Assembly (NCBI RefSeq): GCF_029892425.1
Contig: NZ_JARXWB010000001.1
Span: 124,001 to 188,000 of the forward strand
DNA length: 64,000 nucleotides
From: Bradyrhizobium sp. BR13661
GTDB lineage: Bacteria > Pseudomonadota > Alphaproteobacteria > Rhizobiales > Xanthobacteraceae
Direction: 5' to 3'
Shown here: positions 27,815-37,432 of the stretch, one piece after another
Layout: every line of letters starts with the position of its first letter
Numbering within the stretch: the stretch's first letter is position 1
Notes under the pieces: model-generated
Seen by the model: only the letters and a program-made list of their open reading frames with translations
What the model was told of the DNA's origin: nothing
Database searches by the model: none
Position numbers and translations under genes: made by a program

Positions 27815-28471
27815 ATGACCCGTCCCCGCATCCTCGTCATCAACCCCAACTCCTCGGCGTCGGTGACGGCGGCGATTGACGACGCGGTCGCGCCGCTGCG
27901 CATCTCAGGCGGGCCTGAGATCGAGGTGGTGGGCCTTGCCGAGGGGCCGCCCGGCATCAGCTCGCAGCGCGATGCCGACAGTGTCGTCATGCCGCTGGTG
28001 AACCGTGTGTCGCGCGACAACGCGGATGCCTTCGTGCTCGCCTGCTTCAGCGATCCCGGCCTGCATGCGGTGCGCGAGGCGGCGAGCGGTCGCCCCGTGA
28101 TGGGCATCGCCGAATGCGGCATTTTCCGCGCGCTGATGCTCGGCGAGCGCTTTGGCATCATCGCGCTGTCGCCGTCGAGCATCCGCCGCCAGCAGCGCAT
28201 GGTGCGGGTGATGGGCGTCGATGGCCGCTATGCCGGAAGCTGGTCGGTCGGCGCGAGTGCGGCCGAGACGGCGGGCGCTGATATCCGCGGACGGCTGATC
28301 GAGGCCGGCCGCGCGCTGGTCACCCAATGCCGCGCCGATGTCGTGGTGATGGGCTGCGCCGGCATGGCCTCGCACCGCGCGGCGATTGCGGAGGCGATCG
28401 GCGTGCCCGTTGTCGAGCCGGCGCAACAGGCGGTGGCCGTCGCAATCGGTGCGGTTTTGTTGAATACGTAA
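27815..28471 (+). CDS. Hydantoin racemase / Asp-Glu racemase family
   Basis: A 218-residue cofactor-free racemase beginning MTRPRILVINPNSSASVTAA, as in hydantoin racemases. The two catalytic cysteines appear as Cys77 (FVLACFSDPGL) and Cys181 (VVMGCAGMASH), close to the positions reported for the Sinorhizobium enzyme. It would racemise 5-substituted hydantoins so that all isomers enter the pathway. TTG 27803, which overlaps the upstream stop, is an alternative start. Confidence 0.9.
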   Translation: MTRPRILVINPNSSASVTAAIDDAVAPLRISGGPEIEVVGLAEGPPGISSQRDADSVVMPLVNRVSRDNADAFVLACFSDPGLHAVREAASGRPVMGIAECGIFRALMLGERFGIIALSPSSIRRQQRMVRVMGVDGRYAGSWSVGASAAETAGADIRGRLIEAGRALVTQCRADVVVMGCAGMASHRAAIAEAIGVPVVEPAQQAVAVAIGAVLLNT

Positions 28472-28494
28472 GGTACCTTCAGGAGCCTCTTGCA

Positions 28495-30078
28495 ATGCCT
28501 CTCTCCCGCCGCTCGCTCCTCAAGGCCGCCGCAACGGTACCGGCGTTGTCGCTGCCGGGCATCGTCCGCGCTGAATCGCAGTCCACGTTGCGCTTCATCC
28601 CCGTCATCGACCTCGCCTTCATCGATCCCATCTATTCGACCGCGCAGGTGTCGCGAAACCACGGCTTCATGGTCTACGACACGCTCTATGGCATGAGCTC
28701 CTCGTTCCAGGTCTCGCCGCAAATGCTGTCGGGCCACACCATCTCCGGCGACCAGCTCCAGTGGGACCTCAGCTTGCGTGACGGCCTGTTTTGGCACGAC
28801 GGCGAGCGCGTGCTCGCGCGCGACTGCGTTGCCAGCATCCGTCGCTGGGCCGCGCGCGACGGTTTTGGCGGCGAACTGATGGAAGCAACTGCTGAACTCT
28901 CAGCCGCCGACGATCACACCATTCGCTTCCGTCTCAAGCGACCGTTCCCGCTGCTGCCGCAGGCCCTCGGCAAGGCCGCAATCAACGCCTGCTTCATGAT
29001 GCCGGAGCGGCTGGCGAGCCAGGATCCGTTCAAGCCACTGACCGAGGTGATCGGCAGCGGTCCGTTCCGTTATCTCGCCGACGAGCGTGTGCAGGGCGCC
29101 CGCAACGCCTACGCGAAGTTCGAGCGATACCAGCCGCGGACCGACGGCAAGCCGGATTGGACGGCGGGTCCGAAGATCGTCCACTACGACCGTGTGGTAT
29201 GGACCACCACGCCCGACGCCGGCACCGGCGTCGCCGCGCTGCAGACGGGCGAACAGGACTGGCAGGAGACCACGCCGCACGATCTTTTGCCGATCATCAA
29301 GGCCGCCGGCGATATCGAGACGCGCATCCTCGATTCCAGGGGCTATGCCTGCATGCTACGCCTCAATCACCTGCAGCCGCCGTTCGACAATCCCGCCGTT
29401 CGCCGCGCGCTGCTCGGCGCGATCGACCAGTCCGCCTTCATGACTGCAGTCGCCGGCACCGATCCCGCCTTCCAGGTCTCGCCGATCGGCTTCTTCGCGC
29501 CGGGGACACCGATGGCGAACGAGGTTGGTCTCGACGTGTTCCGCGGTCCGCGCAACTACGACAAGGTCAAGGCCGATTTGAAGGCTGCCGGCTACAACGG
29601 CGAGAAGATCGTGCTGCTCGTGCCCACCAACTCGCTGGCGCAGAAGCCGCTCGGCGAGATCGCGGTGGATAGTTTGCGCAAGGCCGGCATGAATGTCGAA
29701 TATGCCGGGCTCGATTTCGCCGTCGTGCTGCAGCGCCAGTTGAAGAAGGACCCGATCGGGCAAGGCGGCTGGAGCGCCGCGGTCGGCAATTGGCAGGGCA
29801 TCGACTGGCTCAATCCGGCCGGCAACGCCAACATTCGCGGCGAGGGCAAGGTTGCCGGCTGGTATGCGAGCGAGAAGATGGGGCCGTTGCGCAGCCAATG
29901 GCTGGCGGCTTCCGAGGTTGCCGAGCAACAGCGCATCTGCCGTGAGATACAGGCGGTCGCATTCGAGGAAATCCCCTATATTCCGATCGGCCTGTACAAG
30001 CAGCCGACTGCCTATCGCAAAGACATCACCGGCATTCTCGACGGCACCGCCGTCTTCTGGAACGTGCGCCCCGCATGA
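28495..30078 (+). CDS. Family-5 (peptide/opine-type) ABC substrate-binding protein
   Basis: A 527-residue DppA/OppA-type binding protein with a Tat-like signal (SRRSLLKAAATVPALSLPG). Typical segments are HGFMVYDTLYGM, WDLSLRDGLFWHDGERVLA and FRLKRPFPLLPQALGK. AGGAG precedes the ATG. No family-5 permease or ATPase genes lie in this window, so it either uses a remote transporter or delivers ligand differently. Its stop overlaps the amidohydrolase start (ATGA). Confidence 0.9.
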   Translation: MPLSRRSLLKAAATVPALSLPGIVRAESQSTLRFIPVIDLAFIDPIYSTAQVSRNHGFMVYDTLYGMSSSFQVSPQMLSGHTISGDQLQWDLSLRDGLFWHDGERVLARDCVASIRRWAARDGFGGELMEATAELSAADDHTIRFRLKRPFPLLPQALGKAAINACFMMPERLASQDPFKPLTEVIGSGPFRYLADERVQGARNAYAKFERYQPRTDGKPDWTAGPKIVHYDRVVWTTTPDAGTGVAALQTGEQDWQETTPHDLLPIIKAAGDIETRILDSRGYACMLRLNHLQPPFDNPAVRRALLGAIDQSAFMTAVAGTDPAFQVSPIGFFAPGTPMANEVGLDVFRGPRNYDKVKADLKAAGYNGEKIVLLVPTNSLAQKPLGEIAVDSLRKAGMNVEYAGLDFAVVLQRQLKKDPIGQGGWSAAVGNWQGIDWLNPAGNANIRGEGKVAGWYASEKMGPLRSQWLAASEVAEQQRICREIQAVAFEEIPYIPIGLYKQPTAYRKDITGILDGTAVFWNVRPA

Positions 30079-31448
30079 GCACCACAGCAATTTTCGGCAG
30101 CTATGTGCTGTCACGCAAGGACGGTGCGCAGGACGTGCTGCGCGACCATTGGGTTCTCGTTGAAGGCAAGAAGATTGCCGCCATCACGCGCGACAAGCCT
30201 AGTGCGGATCAGGTCTACGACCGTCCCGGCCGTTTCATGCTGCCGGGCCTCCTGAACCTGCACAATCACTGCTTCTCCGAAGCGGTGGCGCGCAGCCACA
30301 GCGAGGACGGCAATGGCCGCAAGAACAACCAGAGTATCGTCTATACGGTGCTGCTGCCGCTGACCAAGCGTGGCGCCGAAATCCTGTCGGCGGAGGAGCG
30401 GCTGGCCGTCGCGCGGCTCGGCATCCTCCAACTGCTCAAGGGCGGCGCTACCACGGTGATGGAGCCGTTCCGCAATTCGATCCCCGAGATGTTCGACGCG
30501 GCGGAGGAGATGGGCATCCGCTTCTATGGCGCGCCCTATCTGTTCTCGACCTCCGACGCCAAGGCGGGAGCGGACGGCGTGGTCCGTTATTCCGGCGACG
30601 ACGGCACCGCCGACATGGCGACGTGGGATGCGCTCTACCAGCGCTGGAACAATCGCGGCGACGGTCGCATCAACCTCGCGATGAGCCCGCACGCCACCGA
30701 CACCTGCGGCCCCGATCTCCTGAAAGCCTGCGCCACGCGGGCGCGCGAGCTCGGCGTGCCCATCACGACGCATATGGCGCAGAGCCGCGGCGAGGTCGAG
30801 ACCATCGGCAAGCGCTATGGCGGCCGCACCCCGGCTGAGTATCTGGACTGGCTCGGCCTGCTCGCGCCAGACCTGATGGCGGCGCACTGCATGTTCAGCA
30901 GCGACGACGATCTCAAGCTGATGGCCGCGCGCGGCATGACCGTGCTGAACTGCCCACGCGTATTCGCGCGCGCCGGCATCACGGCCGCCTTCAGCCGCTT
31001 CGCCGAGCATGGCGTGCGAACCGTGGTGGGCACCGACGGTTACAACATGGACCTGCTCGGCGAGCTCAATGCGGCATCGCTGATCTCCAAGGTCACCTCG
31101 GCACGCGCCGATGTCGCCAATTCGCCGGAACTGATCGAGGCGAACACGGCTATTGCCGCCGACGTCATCAAGCGGCCGGACCTCGGCCGGATCGAGCTAG
31201 GTGCGACCGCCGACCTCACCGTGGTCGATCTCACCCATCCGCATCTCCAGCCGCTGTTCGACCCGCGCCGCGCGCTGATCGCGCTCGCCAACCGTGCCAA
31301 CATCGATCAGGTCATGGTCGATGGCCGCATGCTGGTCGACGAGGGGCGCTATCTCGGTGCGAACGAGGCGGCGATCACCGCGGCGGGCACAGCCGCGATC
31401 GGCAAGATCTGGGATCTGCCGGAGGCGCAGGCCGCGTTCAACGGCTAG
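30075..31448 (+). CDS. TRZ/ATZ-type amidohydrolase
   Basis: A 457-residue metal-dependent hydrolase of the chlorohydrolase/guanine-deaminase group. Metal-site pieces are LPGLLNLHNHCFSEAV (HxH), ITTHMAQSRGE, LMAAHCMFSSDDD and VVGTDGYNMD. Relatives deaminate or dechlorinate heterocycles such as triazines, purines and hydantoin-like rings. As the last gene of the cluster it may process a cyclic substrate or product of the pathway. Its TAG stop is shared as CTAG with the converging LysR gene. Confidence 0.88.
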   Translation: MSTTAIFGSYVLSRKDGAQDVLRDHWVLVEGKKIAAITRDKPSADQVYDRPGRFMLPGLLNLHNHCFSEAVARSHSEDGNGRKNNQSIVYTVLLPLTKRGAEILSAEERLAVARLGILQLLKGGATTVMEPFRNSIPEMFDAAEEMGIRFYGAPYLFSTSDAKAGADGVVRYSGDDGTADMATWDALYQRWNNRGDGRINLAMSPHATDTCGPDLLKACATRARELGVPITTHMAQSRGEVETIGKRYGGRTPAEYLDWLGLLAPDLMAAHCMFSSDDDLKLMAARGMTVLNCPRVFARAGITAAFSRFAEHGVRTVVGTDGYNMDLLGELNAASLISKVTSARADVANSPELIEANTAIAADVIKRPDLGRIELGATADLTVVDLTHPHLQPLFDPRRALIALANRANIDQVMVDGRMLVDEGRYLGANEAAITAAGTAAIGKIWDLPEAQAAFNG

Positions 31449-32344
31449 CTCTCGAACTCCGCGAGTGACTTGCGCATAGTCTCGACCAGATCCAGCGCCA
31501 CCGGCGAGGGGCTACGCTGCGCGGGAAACACGGCGGAGAATTCGAAGTCGATGCGCGGCAGGAAGCGGCGAACGACGACGCCGCGGGTGGAAAATTCCTG
31601 CGCCGTAAAGGGATCGCAGATGGCGACCCCAAGCCCTGACGACACCATGCCGCACATGATCTCGGACAGCGCGGTCTCTACCCGCAGTACCCGGCGAACA
31701 TCGTGCCGATGGAAGATCTGGTCGATTAGATGCCGGCTCGACGATCCCGCCGACAGCGAGATGAAGGTCTCGCCCTCGAAGTCGCGTGGCTCGAGAACTT
31801 CCTTTTCTGCGAGGCGATGGCCAATCGGCAGCACAGCGACGCGCGCGGGCGCCGGCAATTTCTGGCTTGGTAGGCCGGAATGCGCGATCGGCACCTCGGC
31901 AAAGCCGACGTCGCACTGATTGTTCAGCACCCAGTCGACCACGATCGGCGAGATCACGCCGAAGAAAGCGAGATTGAGGTTCGGCCGCTCCTTCAGGAAG
32001 TGGCCGGTCAGCCGCGGCAGATAGCCGTTCGACAGCGCCGGCAGTGCTGCGATCCGTAGCGAGCCGGTCCTGCGGCCGCGGATTTCCTCGGCAGCCGCAG
32101 TGATACGCTCGAGGCCGACGAAGGAGCGCTCGACTTCGGTGTAAAGCGCCATGGCCGCGGCGGTCGGCACCAGGCCCGTCCCGCGCCGCTCGAACAGCTC
32201 CATTTTCAACAGCGCCTGGAGGTCGCGCAGCAACCGGCTCACCGCCGGCTGCGTTACCGTCATCAGCGCCGCAGCCTCGGTGACGCTGCCGGTCAGCATC
32301 GTCGCCCGGAAGGCCTCCACCTGCCGCGAATTGATCCGCGCCAT
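31445..32344 (-). CDS. LysR-type regulator, OccR/NocR-like
   Basis: A 299-residue regulator. Its N-terminus, RQVEAFRATMLTGSVTEAA then VTQPAVSRLLRDLQ and LFERRGTGLVPTAAA, resembles the opine regulators OccR and NocR of Agrobacterium. It diverges from the binding-protein gene of the next transporter cluster (134 bp gap), so it most likely controls that cluster in response to an imported amine or opine-like compound. ATG 32344 (MARINS) is the likely start. Confidence 0.9.
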   Translation of the reverse strand: MARINSRQVEAFRATMLTGSVTEAAALMTVTQPAVSRLLRDLQALLKMELFERRGTGLVPTAAAMALYTEVERSFVGLERITAAAEEIRGRRTGSLRIAALPALSNGYLPRLTGHFLKERPNLNLAFFGVISPIVVDWVLNNQCDVGFAEVPIAHSGLPSQKLPAPARVAVLPIGHRLAEKEVLEPRDFEGETFISLSAGSSSRHLIDQIFHRHDVRRVLRVETALSEIMCGMVSSGLGVAICDPFTAQEFSTRGVVVRRFLPRIDFEFSAVFPAQRSPSPVALDLVETMRKSLAEFES

Positions 32345-32478
32345 CCCAATTTCCATTCATAACATTTCGGCATGTAGAGGGTGCCATTATTCATTGGACG
32401 ATGGAAGCCGGGGTTTGCGATCTTTTTCATCAGGACTGAAGACAGCCCGCTTTTTCGGCAGATTGGAGATCGGACCAC

Positions 32479-33516
32479 ATGAAGACTTTCAGCCTTCTCG
32501 CAGCGGTCAGCATTGCAGCGCTTGTCGGCGCCCCGTCGGCCGCCTCCGCTCAGCAGAAAACGCTCTATGTCGCCGGTTACGGTGGCTCGTTCGAGAAGAC
32601 CATCCGCGACGAGGTGATCCCGACCTTCGAGAAGGAGAACAACGTCAAGGTCGAATACGTCGCCGGCAATTCGACTGATACGCTGGCCAAGCTGCAGGCG
32701 CAGAAGGGCAACCAGCAGATCGACGTCGCCATCGTCGACGACGGTCCGATGTACCAGGCGATCCAGCTCGGCTTCTGCGGCAAGCTCGAAGGCCTGCCGG
32801 CCGCCGATCTCTACGACACCGCGCGCTTCAAGGACGATCGCGCCGTTGCGATCGGCATCGTCGCGACCGGCCTGATGTACAACACCAAGGTGTTCGCCGA
32901 GAAAGGCTGGGCGCCGCCGACCTCGTGGAATGATCTGAAGGATACCAAATACGCCAAGCAGCTCGTGATCCCGCCGATCAACAACACCTATGGTCTCGAA
33001 GCGCTGGTGATGCTGTCGAAGATGAATGGCGGCGGCGAGTCCAACGTCGATTCGGGCTTCAAGATCTTCAAGGAAGAGATCAATCCGAACGTGCTCGCTT
33101 ACGAGCCGTCGCCGGGCAAGATGACCGAGCTGTTCCAGTCCGGCCAGGCCGTGATCGCGGTGTGGGGCACCGGCCGCGTGCAGAGCTTTGCCAACACCGG
33201 CTTCCCCGTCGACTTCGTCTACCCCAAGGAAGGCGCGGCAACGCTGCTGACGACGGCCTGTCCGATCGCCAAGCCGAATGCTTCGCCGCTGGCCTCAAAC
33301 TTCGTCAAGATGCTGCTCGATCCCAAGATTCAGCTCGTGATGCTGAAGGACTACGGCTACGGCCCGGTGCTGAAATCGCTGGTCGTGCCGCCGGAGCTCG
33401 GCAAGATGGCGCCGATCGGCGAGCGCGCAGCCAAGCTCTATAATCCCGACTGGACCGCCATCAACGAGAAGCGCGAGGAATGGACCAAGCGCTGGAACCG
33501 CGAGGTCGAGCGCTGA
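32479..33516 (+). CDS. PotD-like ABC substrate-binding protein
   Basis: A 345-residue family-1 binding protein with a clear signal peptide (MKTFSLLAAVSIAALVGAPS). It continues with TLYVAGYGGSFEKTIRDEVI and IDVAIVDDGPMYQAIQLG, typical of binding proteins for spermidine/putrescine-like and opine-like ligands. GGAG precedes the ATG. First gene of a cluster running to 40265. Confidence 0.92.
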   Translation: MKTFSLLAAVSIAALVGAPSAASAQQKTLYVAGYGGSFEKTIRDEVIPTFEKENNVKVEYVAGNSTDTLAKLQAQKGNQQIDVAIVDDGPMYQAIQLGFCGKLEGLPAADLYDTARFKDDRAVAIGIVATGLMYNTKVFAEKGWAPPTSWNDLKDTKYAKQLVIPPINNTYGLEALVMLSKMNGGGESNVDSGFKIFKEEINPNVLAYEPSPGKMTELFQSGQAVIAVWGTGRVQSFANTGFPVDFVYPKEGAATLLTTACPIAKPNASPLASNFVKMLLDPKIQLVMLKDYGYGPVLKSLVVPPELGKMAPIGERAAKLYNPDWTAINEKREEWTKRWNREVER

Positions 33517-33544
33517 TCTGATCGTCCACAGCGGAGACAGCGGC

Positions 33545-34585
33545 ATGGCCTTTCTCGAGCTCGATCGGGTCGCCAAGCAGTTCGGCGCGCAGACTGTGGT
33601 CGATGACTTCAGTCTTGCGGTGGGCAAGGGGGAGTTCATCTCCTTCCTTGGGCCCTCCGGCTGCGGCAAGACCACGACCTTGCAGATGATCGCGGGCTTC
33701 CTCGATCCCACGCGCGGCGCGATCCGCCTGGAGGACAAGGACCTCACCGCGATCCATCCGGCCAAGCGCGGGCTCGGCATCGTGTTCCAGAGCTATGCGC
33801 TGTTTCCGCACATGACGGCGGCCGAGAACGTCGCCTTCGGCCTCGAGATGCGCCATGTGTCGCGCGCCGAAAGAGCCGAACGGGTTCGTGCTGCGCTCGC
33901 AATGGTGGGCCTTGCCGGCTACGAGGAGCGCCATCCCCGCCGCATGTCCGGCGGCCAGCAGCAGCGCGTGGCGCTGGCGCGTGCGTTGGTGATCAAGCCG
34001 AGCGTGCTGCTGCTCGACGAGCCGCTGTCGAACCTCGATGCCAAGCTGCGCGAGGAGATGCAGATCGAGCTGCGCCAGATTCAGCGCACCATCGGTACCA
34101 CCACGATCCTCGTCACCCACGATCAGAACGAGGCGATGTCGCTGTCCGACCGCATCGTGGTGATGAGCCAGGGCAAGATCGAGCAGATCGGCACGCCGCA
34201 GGAGACCTATGAGAGGCCGGCCTCGGCCTTTGTCTCGCAGTTTTTGGGCAAGACCAACGACTTTGCCGCGGCGATCGATCGGAACGCGATGCCGGCACGG
34301 CTCGTCGCTGGTTCGTGGAGTGCGCCGGCGCCTGCTGGCCTCAACGGCCCAGTGACGGTCAGTATCCGCCCCGAACGCATCGGCTTCGGCGATGCCGGCC
34401 TCAGCGCCAAGATCGTCACGCGCATCTTCCAGGGCAATCACTGGCTGTTTCAGTGCGACAGCGAATGCGGCCCTGCGATCGTGATCCGTCAGAATGACGG
34501 CACGGCGCAACCGGGCGAAGACGAGGCCGTTCGCCTCACCTGGCGGCCCGAGGATATGAGCGTGCGCGCGAGGGCTGGCGCATGA
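33545..34585 (+). CDS. PotA-like ABC transporter ATPase
   Basis: A 346-residue ATPase with Walker A LGPSGCGKTTTLQ, signature [16 protein letters not shown], Walker B LLLDEPLSNLDAKL and a C-terminal TOBE region (VSIRPERIGFGDAG). It energises the two permeases that follow. Overlaps the first permease by four bases. Confidence 0.94.
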   Translation: MAFLELDRVAKQFGAQTVVDDFSLAVGKGEFISFLGPSGCGKTTTLQMIAGFLDPTRGAIRLEDKDLTAIHPAKRGLGIVFQSYALFPHMTAAENVAFGLEMRHVSRAERAERVRAALAMVGLAGYEERHPRRMSGGQQQRVALARALVIKPSVLLLDEPLSNLDAKLREEMQIELRQIQRTIGTTTILVTHDQNEAMSLSDRIVVMSQGKIEQIGTPQETYERPASAFVSQFLGKTNDFAAAIDRNAMPARLVAGSWSAPAPAGLNGPVTVSIRPERIGFGDAGLSAKIVTRIFQGNHWLFQCDSECGPAIVIRQNDGTAQPGEDEAVRLTWRPEDMSVRARAGA

Positions 34586-35457
34586 GTGCGGCCGCCGAGG
34601 AGCGCAGCGCGCGTGCACCTTGGGCACTGACGGCGCCTGCCTTGATGCTGTTCGTCGGCGTGCTGCTGATTCCGTTGGCGATGACCGTGATGCTGTCGTT
34701 CTACGATTGGGGCCAGTACAAGGGCATCGAGCCGGTCTTCATCCTGAAGAACTGGAGGGAGATCGCGACTGATCCCTATTACGCCGAGATGTTCTGGCGG
34801 ACGTTTCGCATTGCGATCCTGACGACGTTGCTTACGGCTTTGCTCGGCGCGCCCGAGGCCTACATCCTCAACCGCATGAGCGGCCGCTGGAAGAGTTTTT
34901 TCTTGCTGGTCATCTTGGGGCCGCTGCTCATCTCGGTGGTGGCGCGCACGCTCGGCTGGGCGCTGTTGTTCGGCGGCAACAACGGTCTCGTCAACAAGCT
35001 CTTGATGTCGCTCGGTGCGATCCGCTCCCCCATTCCCTTCATGTTTACCGAAACCGGCATGGTCGTCGCGCTCGCGCATGTCATGATGCCGTTCATGGTG
35101 CTGTCGGTGTGGGCGGCGCTGCAGCGGCTCGATCCGCAGATCGAGAATGCCGCGATGTCGCTCGGCGCCGGCCCGGTCACCATCATCCGCCGCATCATCA
35201 TGCCGCAGATCATGCCGGGCGTCCTGTCGGGCGCGATCATCGTGTTCTCGCTCTCGGCCAGCGCCTTTGCGACGCCTGCGATCATCGGCGGCCGAAGGCT
35301 CAAGGTGGCGGCGACGCTGGCCTATGACGAATTCCTCAACACGCTGAACTGGCCGCTGGGAGCTGCGGTCGCCACGCTGCTGCTGGTCGCGCTGGTGCTG
35401 ATCGTCGTCGGCAGCAACGCGCTGATCGAGCGGCGCTATGCGGAGGTGTTCCGATGA
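34582..35457 (+). CDS. PotB-like ABC transporter permease
   Basis: A 291-residue permease with about six membrane helices (first at LMLFVGVLLIPLAMTVMLSF) and the coupling loop SLGAGPVTIIRRIIMPQIM. The overlapping ATGA junctions on both sides show co-translation with the ATPase and second permease. Confidence 0.93.
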   Translation: MSAAAEERSARAPWALTAPALMLFVGVLLIPLAMTVMLSFYDWGQYKGIEPVFILKNWREIATDPYYAEMFWRTFRIAILTTLLTALLGAPEAYILNRMSGRWKSFFLLVILGPLLISVVARTLGWALLFGGNNGLVNKLLMSLGAIRSPIPFMFTETGMVVALAHVMMPFMVLSVWAALQRLDPQIENAAMSLGAGPVTIIRRIIMPQIMPGVLSGAIIVFSLSASAFATPAIIGGRRLKVAATLAYDEFLNTLNWPLGAAVATLLLVALVLIVVGSNALIERRYAEVFR

Positions 35458-36260
35458 GACGGAACGGCCCGCTGGCGCTGATCTTCCACACTGTCTTCGT
35501 CATCGTCATGGTGGCGCCGATCGTGGTGGTCTGCCTCGTCGCCTTCACACCCGAAGGCTTCCTGTCGCTGCCGACCAACGGATTCTCGCTGCGCTGGTTC
35601 AGGGCGATCGGCAACTATCCCGAATTCATCCACGCCTTCTGGGTCAGCCTCGGGCTCGGTGCGCTGTCGTCCTTCGTGGCACTGCTGTTTGCCGTCCCTG
35701 CGGCGCTCGCGATCGCGCGCTATCGCTTCCGTGGCCGGGACGCGCTGGCGGCGCTGTTCCTGTCGCCGCTGATGATCCCGCATGTGGTGCTCGGCATCGC
35801 CTTTCTGCGCTTCTTCACCTCGGCGGGTCTCGGGGGCAGCTTTGCCGCGCTGATCATCGCCCATGTCATCATCGTGTTTCCGTTCGCGCTGCGGTTGACG
35901 CTGGCGGCGGCGACCGGCATGGACCGCACGGTCGAGATGGCGGCGGTCTCGCTCGGCGCCGGCGGTTGGACGCTGTTTCGGCGCGTGACGCTGCCGCTGA
36001 TCCTTCCTGGTGTCATCAGCGGCTGGGCGCTCGCTTTCATCCAGTCCTTCGACGATCTGACCATGACCGTCTTTCTCGCGGCGCCCGGCACCGAGACGTT
36101 GCCGGTGCGCATGTTCCTTTATATCCAGGACAACATCGATCCGCTGGTGACGTCGGTCTCGGCCTGCGTGATCGCTGTGACCATGACCGCCCTCATTCTG
36201 CTCGACCGCTTCTACGGGCTCGACCGCGTGCTCGCCGGCAAGGGCGACACGGGACGATAG
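35454..36260 (+). CDS. PotC-like ABC transporter permease
   Basis: A 268-residue permease with an N-terminal helix (IFHTVFVIVMVAPIVVVCLV) and the coupling loop SLGAGGWTLFRRVTLPLIL. Together with the upstream permease it forms a heterodimeric channel of the spermidine/putrescine type. Confidence 0.93.
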   Translation: MRRNGPLALIFHTVFVIVMVAPIVVVCLVAFTPEGFLSLPTNGFSLRWFRAIGNYPEFIHAFWVSLGLGALSSFVALLFAVPAALAIARYRFRGRDALAALFLSPLMIPHVVLGIAFLRFFTSAGLGGSFAALIIAHVIIVFPFALRLTLAAATGMDRTVEMAAVSLGAGGWTLFRRVTLPLILPGVISGWALAFIQSFDDLTMTVFLAAPGTETLPVRMFLYIQDNIDPLVTSVSACVIAVTMTALILLDRFYGLDRVLAGKGDTGR

Positions 36261-36268
36261 GAGAAATG

Positions 36269-37405
36269 ATGCCCAAGGATTATGACGTCGCCGTCGTCGG
36301 CGGCGGATTGCTCGGCTCCGCCATTGCCTGGGGCCTCGGCCGGCTCGGCAAGAGCGTCGCCGTGCTCGACGAAGGCGACATCACCAAGCGCGCTTCGCGC
36401 GCGAACTTTGCGCTGGTCTGGGTCCAGAGCAAGGGCCTCGGCATGCCCGCTTATACGGTCTGGACCGTGCGGGCGTCAGAAGCCTGGAGCCGGCTCGCCT
36501 CGGAGCTGAAGCAGCAGACTGGTCTCGATGTCGCGCTCCAGCAGAATGGCGGCTTCCATCTGACGCTCGGTGACGACGAATTCGGCCAGCGTGTTGAGCT
36601 GGTCAAGCGCATGCACAACCAGACTGGCGCGGCCGACTACAAGATGGAGATGCTCTCGGCCTCCGAGGTGAAGAAGTTGCTGCCGCTGATCGGGCCCGAA
36701 GTGTCCGGCGGCAGCTATTGCCCGCTCGACGGCCACGTTAATTCGCTGCGCACGTTCCGTGCGTTCCACACCGGCTTCAGAGAATTCGGCATCGACTATT
36801 TCCCGGAGCAGCCGGTCTCGGCGATCAGCAAGAGCGGCGGCGAATTCCGCCTGACCACCCCGAAGGGCGAGCTGCGCGCCGCCAAAATCGTGCTCGCCGC
36901 CGGCAATGCCAACCAGACGCTGGCGCCGATGGTGGGCCTCTCAGCGCCGATGGGCCCGACCCGCGGTCAGGTCGTGGTGACCGAGCGCACCATGCCGTTC
37001 CTGCCGCATCCGCTGACCACGATCCGCCAGACCGACGAGGGCACCGTGATGATCGGCGACAGCAAGGAAGACGAGCTGGATGATCGCACCTTGAAGCCTT
37101 CGATCAGCGGCGTGATGGCCGATCGCGCGCAGCGCATGTTTCCGCATCTCGCGCGGCTCAACGTTGTCAGGAGCTGGTCCGGCATCCGCGTCATGCCGCA
37201 GGACGGTTTTCCGATCTACGACCAGTCGGAGACGCATCCCGGCGCCTTCGTCGCGTGCTGCCATTCCGGCGTCACGCTCGCCTCAAACCACGCCTTCGAC
37301 GTCGCGCGTATGGTCGCGCAGGGCGCGCTCGAGCCGCAGTTGGTCGGCGCATTCTCGGCGAGCCGTTTTGGTGGCGCGGGCGCGGCGAACAACAGCGGCT
37401 ATTAG
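36269..37405 (+). CDS. DadA-like FAD-dependent oxidoreductase 1
   Basis: A 378-residue flavoprotein. The Rossmann motif is DVAVVGGGLLGSAIAWGLG, the substrate domain includes VNSLRTFRAFHTG, and the FAD-closing motif is RSWSGIRVMPQDGFPIYD. It resembles D-amino-acid dehydrogenases, HcnC and the OoxB/NoxB subunits of opine oxidases. ATG 36269 has AGGAG at a better distance than ATG 36266. It comes six genes before a second homologous DadA-like gene in the same unit is closed by LysR at 40279. Confidence 0.9.
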   Translation: MPKDYDVAVVGGGLLGSAIAWGLGRLGKSVAVLDEGDITKRASRANFALVWVQSKGLGMPAYTVWTVRASEAWSRLASELKQQTGLDVALQQNGGFHLTLGDDEFGQRVELVKRMHNQTGAADYKMEMLSASEVKKLLPLIGPEVSGGSYCPLDGHVNSLRTFRAFHTGFREFGIDYFPEQPVSAISKSGGEFRLTTPKGELRAAKIVLAAGNANQTLAPMVGLSAPMGPTRGQVVVTERTMPFLPHPLTTIRQTDEGTVMIGDSKEDELDDRTLKPSISGVMADRAQRMFPHLARLNVVRSWSGIRVMPQDGFPIYDQSETHPGAFVACCHSGVTLASNHAFDVARMVAQGALEPQLVGAFSASRFGGAGAANNSGY

Positions 37406-37432
37406 ATATATCAAGGAGCCACGAGGCATCCC

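Noticed and set aside
28327..28494. Upstream extension of the family-5 binding protein
   Set aside because: The extension overlaps the racemase gene; ATG 28495 has AGGAG and starts a proper export signal.
35438..37405. 655-codon frame that would fuse a permease-region peptide to the DadA-like protein
   Set aside because: The part before 36269 is out of frame with, and overlaps, the clear PotC-like permease. The flavoprotein motif begins just after ATG 36269 with AGGAG before it.
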